The notes beneath the pieces are model-generated. The model was not told the DNA's origin, did not search any database, and saw only the letters and a list, made by a program, of their open reading frames with translations. Both the position numbers and the translations under genes were made by a program. From Varanus komodoensis (lineage: Eukaryota > Chordata > Lepidosauria > Squamata > Varanidae): a DNA stretch of 64,000 nucleotides. This document shows positions 45,001-57,000 of this stretch, one piece after another; position 1 is the stretch's first letter, and every line of letters starts with the position of its first letter. The stretch spans positions 8,123,747-8,187,746 of the forward strand of contig NW_025335985.1 in the NCBI RefSeq assembly GCF_004798865.1. Reading direction: 5' to 3'.

Positions 45001-48000
45001 GTCTGCGGCTGGAGCTTCCTGGTTTCCGTGATCCCAGTGTTCCCATGCGCGTTCACCTATCTTAAACTGCGGGGGGGGGGGGGCACTTGGAATGTGTCGG
45101 CAACTGCACAGCGCTGCGGGGAAGTGCCTGTCGCTGCCGCTGAGGCGAGGGGAAGCGGGCTGCCGGGCCTCCGCGAAACCGGCTCTTCGGCGTGGGAAAG
45201 GCCTGCCAGGGCAGGGGCGCGAGAGGCGGCCGTCGGCAAGGCGCAGGCGGCGCCCTCCGCCCCAGCTCGCCCGGCAGCGGCCTCGGTCGGCCCGGGCGTC
45301 CCCCTGCGGCGCCCGATTCCCCAGCAGGGGGCGCCTGCGGGCGGGCGGGCGACCGGCAGGCGCCGCTGCGGGGCAGCCCTCGCCCCCCGCGTAGCCTGGC
45401 GGAGCGCGGCTCTGTTCCAGCCGGGCCCGGAGGGCGCGCCGGGAAGCCCCGAGGGGCCGCTCTCGCCCCAGCGCGCCGCACGGGGCCCCCGGACGCTCCC
45501 AGCGGCGGGGGGGGGGGCAGCCACTCACGGTGGAGAAGAACATGGTGAAGAGGTACACGGCGCCCTCGAGCAGGCAGCGGCTCCGCACGGCGATGACCAC
45601 GGGCGGGACGAACATGAGGTTGCTGAGGCAGAGCAGGAGCGTGGAGAGCAGCTGGAAGCCGTAGGAGAAGGCGGCGCCGGCGTCCGTGCAGCCCCAGCCG
45701 CGCCAGCCTGCGGGATGCGCGGCGTCAGGGCTGCCCCCGCCCGGCACCGCCGCGCACCCCCGACGCCGGCCGCCCCGCGCCCCGCGAGCGCCGCGAAGGG
45801 CTGCCTCTGGGCGGGGGTGGGCTCGGGGCCAGCCTGCACGCGGGCAGGCGTAAGGAGAGTGCCTCTGAGCACGCGCAGAGGTCCCGCCCTCGCCCCGCAG
45901 GCGGCCCGCTCCCCCGCCCTCGGATTCGTGGGCGTGCGCTGCTGGCGCCCGCACCCGCCCTGGAAGGGGCCCTCCCTCGCCACTGGGGGGCTGCTGAGCC
46001 CCCCTTCAGCTTGCCCCTCGCCCCCCCCGCCCGGGCTCACCGGCTTTGCACTCGCAGGCCGCGTACAGGTAGTTGTTGGTGCGCAGCAGCTTGCACTGCC
46101 CGTAGGGGCCGCAGTCGTCCACGCAGGGCGAGAGGTAGGCGCGCAGGTACACCTCGGCCGTCACGTTCCCGCAGGGCTGCAGCCTGCGCAAAAGAGGCTG
46201 CAGGTGGGCCGGGGCAGCGAGGCCGCCCAAGGCGTCCTGCGGCGGTACAGGACCCCCCCCCCCCCCCCCCGCGGAGCGCTTGCAGAAGCCCCGTCTGGGC
46301 CCCAGAGGTCCCGCAGCTCCTGACCCCGGATCAGCCAGCCGTGGGCCCACGCCTGCCTCAGCGCCTGCCGCCCACGCAAATCTTCCTGCCTGAGCCGTTT
46401 TCCTGGGATCGCCCGTCCTGGGGTCCCTCGTCCACAGAAATCCGCAGGAGGCCCAGCTGCCAATTAGCATATGCAAATGCCTGCTCTGTGCTGAGCTGCT
46501 CACCTTTTCTGTTCCCAGCACCCTCCGCGAAGCGGTGCGCACGCAGGGCTCGCCCTCCCCCGAATGGGCCACTTTCCGTCTCCGAGCCCAGTGGAAGGGT
46601 TCGTCGGGACGGCAAGAACGCCGCCCTTTGCTGGGCATGGCGGCAAAGGCCGAGGGGACGCGGCCCGGCCACTTCCTCTGCTGGCCAGGCGAGGCATCAG
46701 CCCGCGGGCCAGTGGAGGGCCGGGCAGGGTGCGGTCCGAGGGGGGAGCCGTCCTCCGCCTCTCCCAGGCCCCTCGCGCCAGGGCGCTGCGTGTGCCTTCT
46801 TGCAGGTGCCAGCCCCGGCCCGGCCTGGCCGTCGCAGGGCACAGGCTGGTTCCCCTGCCCAGGCGCCACTGGACCGGGCACAGCGCAAGCCCGGCGGCTT
46901 CCCCGGTTGCAGGCAGGCCCCCCATTCCAGGAGCTGGGGGTGGGGCGGTTGTGGCTGGGTTCCAGGGAGGGCTTCCTCACTGCCCGCTCAGCTCGCCTCC
47001 TCAGTCTCTACAACCATAGGAAGCAGCATAAATTGGGCAAAATACAGGGGGAAGGCGATGCGTGCCACGCCGCCCGCCGGCCGGTCTTACCCGTGGTCCG
47101 TCAGACAGAGCGAGCGCAGACTCAGGTACCAGCTCCCCGTCTGCGGGTAGGGGATGCGCAGGCGGGTGAGGGGGGCTGCGGCACTGATGGACAGAAGGAA
47201 GCCCGCCAGCAGCTCTGCCAACGGAAAGCGGGAGGTGAGCCCGGGGCCGCGGGCACCGCTCCCGCCGCGCTCAGAGCTCCATCGCCCCTCCGGCGGCACG
47301 CCCCACCCACGCCAGTGCCTCGCCGGGTGCGGGTAGCCCGGCCCTTACCTGTCTCACAGGTGATGGACGCGTTCTCTTCGGATGCCAGCGGGACCTCATG
47401 GTTCAAGCAGGCAAACACCGTGGCATTTTCTGCCCGCAGGGAGGACTGGGAAGCAGGTGCCTGTCGCGTTACGCTGTCCGGGGGACGCTTCCTGCCCTCA
47501 GGCACGGGCGGGAGGGATCCCCGCCCAGCTCCTCCTTCCTCCAGCCAGCGCCCCTCGCCCCCTCACTGCCGCGCCCCACCTGCGCCCCCCCGCCGTGCCA
47601 CGTGGGCTCTTGCCCTCCTCTGCTGGGGGCTCAGCCATGGCCCCCGCCCCAGACTCACCACATTCAGCTTGAGCTCCAGGTTCAGGGTGCCGCCGCTGTC
47701 CAGCACAGGCAGCAGGTGGATGGCGAAGACGGCCGGGCGGTCCGGCGGCACCGAGACGTTGGGCCCGAAGAAGATGTAGAAGTGCACGGAGAAGGTGTCC
47801 AGCTCGTTGCGCAGCGTGGGCCGGATGGGCCAGCAGCGCCCGCCTGCCGGGGCCAGGGGGGTGGGGGCTGGCGGCTGCGTGCCGCTCGGGGGGGAGGGGG
47901 AGGGGGAGGGGGAGGGGACGTCTGCCGGGGCGGGCCCCCCAGGGGAGCCGAAGGAGTGGGGCATGTTCAGGCTGGAGCCGGGCAGCAGCAGGAGGGGCCG

Positions 48001-51000
48001 GGCGAGGCCCGTGCGGGAGCAGTCTGCGGGAGACGGGGACAGTCAGGCCGGGCATCGCCCCTCGGAGCCCCCGCGTCCCGGAAAGGGCCTCCCGGTTTAT
48101 CCAGGCATCCGCCGCCCCTTCTCCTCGTGCGGCCCCACTGCAGGGCGGAGAGCGTGCCCGTGGGGGCAGGGGGTGGGCAGGGCTGGCTCTGGGGTCCTGC
48201 CTTGGCCGATCAGCAGCAGGACCCTCTGGAGCCAGGCCTTTCCTCCCATGAGGCCGAGCCCCTGCCCAGGAAGGCCGCCGGGCTCCTTGCTCGGCCCCCA
48301 CCAGAGCCCCCCTGCCTCCTGCGGGCAGTGCCAGTGCTCCTCCCCTCCGGGAAGCGGCAGAGGCCTTGCCTGGCCATCCGCGCACAGCACCCTCCGCCCG
48401 TACCGTGTCTGGGCCAGGAGACGGCCCAGGGGGAGCACCGGTGGCCGGGGGGCCGCTTCCGCCTCCTTCCGTGACTTGGCTACGGGGCCCGGTGTGGCTC
48501 AGTGGCCCCTGGGCCTGGGTCTGCCTCCCCACTGCCTCCTGCCAAGATCCCTTTGACGGGGTGGGCCTGCCGTGGGGCCTGATGCTGCCGTGGCAGCGGC
48601 CTCGGCCTCTGTGCCGCACCCCTTCCCGCTCTCCCCCTTGGCTCCCCCGCCCACGGCTGCGGAGGCCCGGACCCCCCCCCCGCCCCTTCCCCACTCACCC
48701 TTCAGCTGCACCAGCAGCTGGAAGCTGACGCTGCCGGCCACGGCCGGGCCCTTCTCCACCAGCACGTAGTACCAGTTCTGCCAGAAGGGCAGCTCCAGGG
48801 CCAGGTGGCAGGGGTCCAGCGCGCGGCAGTCGGCCGCCGAGGAGTTGTGCAGCGGGGGCGCCTTGCCCCGCACCTTCAGCCACAGCGGGCAGCCCTCGCC
48901 GCTCTGGTTGGCCCCCCGGCAGTTCCGCAGCTGCACCAGCACCCGGGCGGTGTAGCTGGGGATGAAGACCCTGGGGGGCGGGGGACACTGCATGGCCCTG
49001 TGCCGGGAGGGGCTCCTGGCCACCCCTCGGCTCGCCCTGCCCAGTGGCGCTCAGCGCGACAGGGGCCCTGCCCCGGCAGGCTGCCTCCGCGTCGGGCAGG
49101 CGAGCCCCAGCTGAGAGGGCCCGGCCCACCCGGCCGCCTTGCGGAGAGAGGCCCGCCTCCCCCGCCCCCCGTGCGCCCCGTCCCGTGCTGGGGCGTCCCG
49201 CAGCTCACGGGACGGGGCCCTGCAGCCTCCCACCCCTCCCTCGCAGGCCCCCGGGACCCCTCCCCACGGCCGGACTCACTTGTAGAGCAGGGAGCGGTTG
49301 TGTGGGGCGAGGACGTGCTCCGTCACGTAGCCGGGGTACAGCACCCCGATGCCGACCAGGCGCTGCACGATGAGCTGCGGCTGGAAGAGGTACTGGCAGT
49401 CCTCGGCGAGCCCCTGCGGCCAGAGGGGGGGCTGAAGCGCCGTGCCTGGGCTGCCCCGTGGGACCCCCTCCTCGCTCGCCCCCCCCCAGGGCGGCTCCGC
49501 GGGGCGCCCGGTCCCCCCGCCCCGCCGGCAGAGGGCTGGATGTGCAGCCACCCTCCAGCCCAAGGCTGTCCTGGGCTGCAGCCCTTCTCCTCCCCGCTTG
49601 CCCGTGGGGCAGGCAGCGGAGGGAAGCAGCCCTGGACTTCCAGCTGGACCAGGGGCTCCGGGGGCCTTCCCCGCTCCACGGCCCCCATCTGTGAGATTTG
49701 GGTGGGGTGGGGCTGGAGCTGGGGGTGGCTCGGTTCCTGTCCTGGCACCGCGGCCGGGCGTCTCCTCCAAGCAGCATGGTGTCTGCTTGCCTGGGTGGGG
49801 GTGCCGTCGCTCACACACCATCGGCAGGGCTTGGGGCCCTGTGCTGCTCTCCCTGGAGGGCCGGCCCGGGTGGGTGGGCTCTGTGGGCTGCAGGGGCAGT
49901 CAAGCCGGCCACACCTGCAACCGCCGGCCGGGCCAAGACGGTGTCCCAGAGCTCCGCAGTCGGAGAAGAGCGTGGTGGCGGGCCCCGCGGTCTGCCCAGG
50001 CCAGCCCGATCCTCAGCACCCCTCCCCAGGGGCCACCCCGCACGGCTTCTGCCTGCCTGGAATGGGCACCGGCCTCAGCCGCCCGGCCTCAGCCGCCCGG
50101 CCTCACCTTGACAGAGATCTTGCCCTGTTCCCGGGGCAGGTGGGCGGCCAGGAACCAGTCTCCAGGCAGCGGGCGGCTGATGTTGAAGACCCCGGTGGTC
50201 CTGTTCGGCAGCGTCCAGGTGAGGGTGAGAGAAAAGGAGCCAGGCACAGCCGTGTCCCTTGGGAAGTGGGTGTGCAGCGGGTTGATGACGGGGGGCGCCC
50301 CAGAACGGAAATACCTGCCCAGGAGAGGGGCACAGGTGAGCGACAGAGAGTGGCTCAGATCCACACGTGCATGTGGGCGAGGGCCGGTCCCTTATGCTTG
50401 GCCATCTGGCCCCTCTCCTCCTCCTCCTCCTCCTCCTCCTCCCAGGCCTGGCAGAGCGAGATCTCCAGCCTTGCACCTCCCTGCTTCCGTGGGGCAACGC
50501 CATGCAGCAGGGGCCTCGGTGCCCTGGGGCTGCAGCCTCGGTGGGGTCCTCCCCATCCGCCCTTGAGAGGAGCTTTCCCACGTAGGGTTCGGAGCGTGGC
50601 CACGATGCCGCCGTGCATGGGCAGTGGTGCCAGAGAAGTGGGAAGACCACCCCCCCCCGAGGCTGCTTCATCCCAGTGGGGCTCAGCAGCCGAGGCAGCA
50701 GCAGGGGCCCCTCGCAGGTCACTCTCCCGGAGGAGCCTCCAGAGCCCCTGAGCCCCACGCCAGCCTGTCCTGGAGGAGGAGAGCCTCCCGCTCCGCAGGG
50801 ACAAAAGCGAGTGGGGCACAGAGCAGCAGCACCCTCCGGAGGCCCCCCAAGGGGAAAAGGGGGTGTTCGCAGCAGGAGTGAGAGGGGCCTGCTGGTGGGC
50901 CCCCCTCAGCTGCAGTTGCCTGGGGAAGGGAGGGCCGGCCAGGGCCAGGGCCAGGGCCAGGGCCAGTCCAGCCGCTCCAGACCCAGACCATGGGAGGCAT

Positions 51001-54000
51001 CCCCCGCCCCCAGAGGAGCCGGGTGCTTGTGGCAGCAGCTCCTGCCCAGCCGGGCCGGCTTCTCCCTGACCCCGCAGGCCGGGCGCTCGCGACGCTGCAG
51101 TCACACGGGCGAAAGCCAGAGAGCGGTCGGTGGCCGCCCCCTCCCTGGCCCGGAAGCGGCTGGGGGCAGGTGGGGCAGGGCCGTGGCTCCGGAGGAGCGC
51201 CAGCGAGGCCGGGGGGCATGGCCCGCGCGACTCACACGGTGACGCTCCGGTCGGGGCAGTGGTCCCCGAAGGTGCCGCCCTGCTCTTTGAAGGTGATGAG
51301 GTTCCAGACCGCCATGACCGTGTCCTCGGGGACGCGGAAGTGGAAGAGCTCGATGCTGGTGACGGAGCGGAAGGGGTTCAGCTTGCGGGGGGTCCGCGTG
51401 AAGTAGTCGGTGGCGAACAGCCCGGCTGGGGGGAGGAGAGCGCCTGGTCAGCGGTGAGTGGCGCTGGTCTTGGCCGGTGTGTGCAGCTGCCCCCCCCCCC
51501 GATGACCTTTGCCAGGAGAGGGACAGGGAAGGTGGCCCGGGGGCTCTCCCGGCCCCCTCAGAGGCTTCCCCCACCTCGCTGCCTGAGAGCGTGACTGGCC
51601 CCTGCACACGCCCGGACCAAATCCCGCTTCTGCGACAACCGTTTTGGCACCCGGCGTGGGGCGCCTCATCTCGGTTGCCTCGGGCGGCAGTGCTGCGGTG
51701 ACCCACAAGGGGCTGCTGGGCAGCCCGAGACCTGCTTGCCCCAGGGGGAAAGCCTTTGGCTGGTGGGGTCACCGGCTGCGACGCCATCTTGGACGCGAGG
51801 CTGGGGCTGGGGGGCGGGCCATCGACTTGGTGAGACTCTCCCCCCATTGGAGTTTCTGCTTAGTTCAGCCCCACGCTGAGCCCGGAACCGGCCTTGCCAC
51901 TGCACAGCCACCAGGTGCCAGACGTGGGTTGCGCCCGGGGCAGGGATGGGCTCCGGATCCAGCAAAGCAGGGGGAACACTCACTTTTGTGGCTTGGGAGG
52001 AGGAGGGGGTCCATGACCGGGGGAATTGGTTCCTTCTGTGGCAGCCAGTGGCCCAGTGAGGAGCTGGGGGGCGGGGGGCTGAGGAGGGGAGTGTTAAGCA
52101 CAGCGCCATGTTGCCGTTGTCCTCTGTAAATGGACGGGAATGGTTGGGACTCAAGGACGATGGGTTGTGTGTGCCTTTGCCTCAGAAGCCGGGATGGTGC
52201 AGGGCTTGTGGGCTGCCTCGGTGTTGGCTGGGGGAGAGCGACGGGCCCCCCGAGCATGAGCCCTGTGTGCAGCCTTCGCGCAACCCCCCCACCAGAGGCT
52301 CCGGCTCAGCAGGCTGCAGATTCGGTTTCGGAGGGGGACGTGAGCCCCTCAGCCCCACCTGTTTGAGCTGCCGCCAACTTCCATCCTATGGGGAGGCATC
52401 AGGGAGGGGGAGTCATCTGCTGCCACCCATCACCAGCACACCTGCAAGGACGAATTCTGGACCCCCCCCACCCCCTGGACAGGAGAACAAGTGCACAGGC
52501 ACACCCCTGAACTCCATGCTCGGCTGTGAGTTGCCTCTGGCAGCTTTGGGCATTGTGTGCGCCGTTTCCAGCTCTGGTGTGTAGAATTGGAAGAACCGTG
52601 CCCCAAAACGGCGAGAGGACCCGTGGGGGGTGGAGGTTTTCAGTCTCTCTTTTTGATGCCCAACTTGCGTGGGCAGAGGGCCGGCCGGAGTAGGCCGAAT
52701 GAATGCTTCCCTCGCCCCAGAGGAGAGCGGATCGGTGCGGAGCACGGCCTGGAACTGGTGGAAACACCCCTAGAGCAGACTCTACCGATGGGAGCACCCG
52801 GGGGGGGGGGGGCTGTTCCAACAACTGGGGGTCCCCTTTGGGACAGAGACGGGCAGGGGCAGGAACAGTCTGAGAGATGGGGTGCCACAAGTTGGGGATT
52901 TTTCGAAGCTGCGCGAGGTGCATCGCGCCTCCTCTGAGCCTCCCTCTGGAGCCATGAATCACTCAAAGCTCGGCACAGAGGCTGCCTGAGCCCGTGGAAA
53001 TGGCCAGTTGCTGCCTGCATTGCCCATTGCGCAGGAAACTGCAGGGGCCCTGGGGGCGCAGGCCAGAACTGGCAGCAGCTGCACAAAGAGTGGATGTTAG
53101 CGGGGAGCGGGAGGGGGTGGCCTCGGGCGTTTGGCTCAGCCCTGCGGGGGCTCCTGGAGACCAGGGGGCTGTTTCTCAGAGTGGCTGGATGTGGTGGCCT
53201 GGCATGGCCAGCCTGCCCAGGGATTGTGGCCGCAACCAGTTTACTGGTCAAGGGGCCCTCGAGCGGAGACTGGACACGCTCCTGGTGGCGTTGGCCCCTC
53301 GGGCAGCGCAATTGCCGCCGGAGCAAAGGGGGCCCACGGATGACTCGGGGCCGGCCGGCCCAGCATCGGGCCTGGTCGGTGGGACAGCGGAGCGACCCCT
53401 CGCCCCCGCGGCCTCCGGCGTCCCGCCAGTCCCCAGCCGGAGTTGAACACACATGCTGGGGCAAACCGAGCCAACCCGACAGGGCGGGCTGTGCATCCGG
53501 CAACCCCGACGGGAGCGATTGCGGGCGGTGAAGGGAAGAGGAACTGGTTGTGTGGTTGGCGCTGCTCTGCTGCGGAAGCCGACCCACACGCACACGGGGG
53601 CTGCGGCTCCATCCCGACGGTTCCCCACTGACCGTCACGCAGCTGACACAGCCCCTGCCCTGGACGTGGGCATCCACCCTTTCAAACCAGGGTACTGGGT
53701 TTGTCTGGGGAAGTGGGGGGGCGACCCACTCCACCTCTCTGGGAAGGGCCGCTCCAAGCATGGCGGGCCACGCACATTGCAGGAGCGGAGTCTGGGAGGC
53801 ACCACAGCGGGGCGAAGATGGCGCGAGCGGCGGGGGGGCTGGGTGGGAGGGCAGCGAGAGACGGCCTGGCCGACCGATCCCCCCAGAGGAGGACACGGAT
53901 CTGTGAGCCAGAGGACTGATTCCTGAGGAAGCTGCTGGTGCCACTGAAGGGCCAGCTGGAGGTCTGAGGGTGCCCTGAGGGATGGCATTGCAGAAGAGGT

Positions 54001-57000
54001 GTGATTCGCACTTCAAGGGGGCGCATGCACTCCGGGGGCAAGGGTGCTGGATGTCCCCCATGACTGCCCTCCCAGCAGAGACCGCGGCACCAAAGACTAG
54101 ACAGTAGTCTGCGTCCCACCACACAGCCACCGGAATCTTTAGGGCTGGGTAACCTCTTGGCTGGCTCAACGGCCTTTTTATAACTGGCATTCGTTGGCTT
54201 GCTGTTCTCTGTGACCTGCTGCTGGGTGCAAGTGGACGCCCTAGAAGACAGGATGAAGATGCAAGGGGATCTGGCTGGGCTGGGCTGGGCTGGGCTGGGC
54301 TGGGCTGGGCTGGGCTGGAAGCAGCGAAATGGAATCCAACAGGGACAAATACCAAGTCCTCCGCCTAGGAAAACATTCCCAAATGCATCGATACAAGATG
54401 GGGAATACGTGGCTCAACAGAACTGAACAAGAGAAAGACCTTGGCGTTCTTGTGGACAACAGACGGAATATGAGCCAAGAATGCAATGCAGCTGCCAAAA
54501 GGGCAAATGCTATTTTGGATGCATTAATGGAAGTATTATTTCCAAATCACAAGAAGTAGTGGTTCCTCTATACTCCTCACTAGTCAGACCTTGTCTGGAA
54601 TATGGTGTCCAGTTCTGGGCACCAAGACTGAAGAAAGATGCAGGTAAATTCGAAAGGGTCAAGGGAGGGCAACCAAAATGATCAAGGGTTTGGAAAAGCT
54701 ACACTGTGAGGAGAGACAGAGAACTGGGCATGTTCAGCCTCCAGAAGAGAAGACTGAGGGGGGACACGGTGTCCCTCTGTAAGTCCCTCAAAGGCTGTCA
54801 CAAAGGGAGGTCAAGATCTCCTCTCACTGATAACGGAGTGCAGGACACAGAATAGGGTTGGGGTTGGTGGGCGCTTGTCCGATTCCCGGAATGGGCTTCA
54901 AAGGGCGCTACATCTGGCAGGGGAAGCCAAGGGGATGGAGCACCTGCTGCTGGCAGACGATCCCTTGAAACTGTTTCCCTTCGGGGGCTCAGTGGGTGCC
55001 GATCCCCCACACACCCCGTGGCCCAGCCACGTTGCCCTTTGGGGGGAAGAACCAGCCCTGCAAGGCAGTCCCTGTGGGGCAGTGCTGCCCACAGCACCAG
55101 AGGCAGGTGCCTGTGCTCACCAGGTGCTGGGGCACATGGGTGGGGGGTGCTACATTCCTGTCCTGCCTTGGGGTTCCCCTCCATCAGCTGGCTCGACGCA
55201 GCACCCGGCCTGCTCCGGGTGCTGCCTCTCTGATCGGCTCCCCTCCTCCCTGCACGAAGCTCCTCTGTGCACAACCTCGGCCAGTCCGTTCTTGACAACA
55301 GACGCTCAGACAAATCTGGGCAGTTCCCTTGGATGTGGAGGGGAAAGGAGAGAAACTCGGGTGTCCTCAGCATGTTGCCAACATTGAGCTTTCCCAGGGG
55401 GTGGGTTATTCTGGCAGAAAAGGCTCTGGGTTGGCTTTGTGTGCGTGATTACAAGCTCAGTTCTGGCACCAGATGAACCCCTCGGCGAACCTGTGTGCAC
55501 GGGGACCCCCCATTCTGAGTGAACAGCCTTCTGCCCCTCACCCCACCCGCTCGGGCACGTGGTGGCCCTCCGCTAGGGGGAAGAGCAATGTCCTTCTAGC
55601 AAATCCACACACGGAAGGCCAGAGGCCCAGCTCCACCCCCAGGGGAGCCCAAGGGGGTGAGGCCCTGGCCTGGCGAGGCCCCCTGGCTGGAGGTCCCGTC
55701 CCTCTCCCTAGGCCAGTGGCCAGAGAGCCCCTCGGAGTGCCCCTCCGTTCTGCGCTCGGAGGCTGAATCAGGAAGCTGGCAATCGCAGCAGAGCCCCTCA
55801 GGGGAACTGGAGATCCACCCATGTGGCAAGGCTGACTGTGCCTCTGCCAGGGGAGTCTGGTGCTGGGCCTGGAGAGCGGAGGCAGTGCCCGTCTGCAGAA
55901 GCCTGGGGCCCACGAGGGCCCTCGGCTTGGCTCGGCTCGGCTCAGAGCTCTCGTTCAACCCGGGGAGCTCAGCGGCCCTGCTGAATGTTCGGAGCTCTGC
56001 TCTGTTCTCCTTGGGCCTGAGCGGCCTCTGCCGGGATGCTGCAATTGCTCAGCCCTGCTTTCAGCTGGTGCACTGATTCTGATGAGGACAAAGCGGGGAG
56101 ATGCCTTGATTTGGGGGCACCCCTGAAGGCCAGCACACTCCCCTTGTGGGGAACTCCAGCAGGAGCCTGCCAGGAAACGGAGGCCTGGGGCCCGGCAGGA
56201 TGGGGACTTTGCTGCAGAGACGCCTCTCCGCCTGGACTGAACCTTCCGCTCGGCGGCACCCTTTGCAACACGTGCCTGGAAGGGATGAGTGTGAGCACGA
56301 GGCGCCACCTGCCACCTGCACGGCGCAGTGGGCGCGTGGGGGGCCCCTCCCGGGGCAGGCCGAGCGTCGCGCGGGGCCTGTGACTCAGGCCAGGCTGTCA
56401 CCCTGCTGCAGGGCACTGCTCCGTGAGCTCGAGGGAGCACCTGGGGTAATCCTCCAGCCATCCCCGGCCGTGGAAATGATCTCATGATTCTCGTGGAACG
56501 CCATAAAGCACTCCCCACATGGATGTGCTCGACGCAGGGGGCAGCGCTGCTAGTCCCGCCCTGCGGGACTGTGCTGCTCTGGGTGGGCAGGACAGGGACC
56601 CTCCCTGGAGAAGGGCCTGGGGGCTCCGGGAACAGGACCTCCCTGGAATTTCACTGGTGCCCGCGGTGGAGGGGCGAATGGCGCAGCTGCAGGGGAAGGC
56701 AGCCAGCGGGACAGCCCTGCTCAGCCCTGGGGGAGGGACCGGCCCCGGGAGGCGCCGAGGGGCGCCCTGCGGGGTTATTCAGCCGGCCACACAGCGGCTC
56801 CTCGGCCCTTCCGGGGAATGAAGTTAAGCAGGGAGCACAGCGGGGGGCGGGGGGCACAGGGTGGGACGGGCTGCCGGGGAGGGCGGCGTGGGCTCTGTGG
56901 TCCGGCCTCTTTGGGCGCCGGCCTTTCCTGGGCCTCCGTGGCTGAGCTCCTGCAACGAAAGGGGCCGTGTGTCTCCGCCCCCGCTCGGCCGGGCTCCCTC

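Noticed and set aside
52640-54355. Minus-strand frame of 571 codons in TMEM8B intron 1
   Set aside because: Starts within a pentanucleotide repeat, low-complexity, no motif; not supported as a gene.
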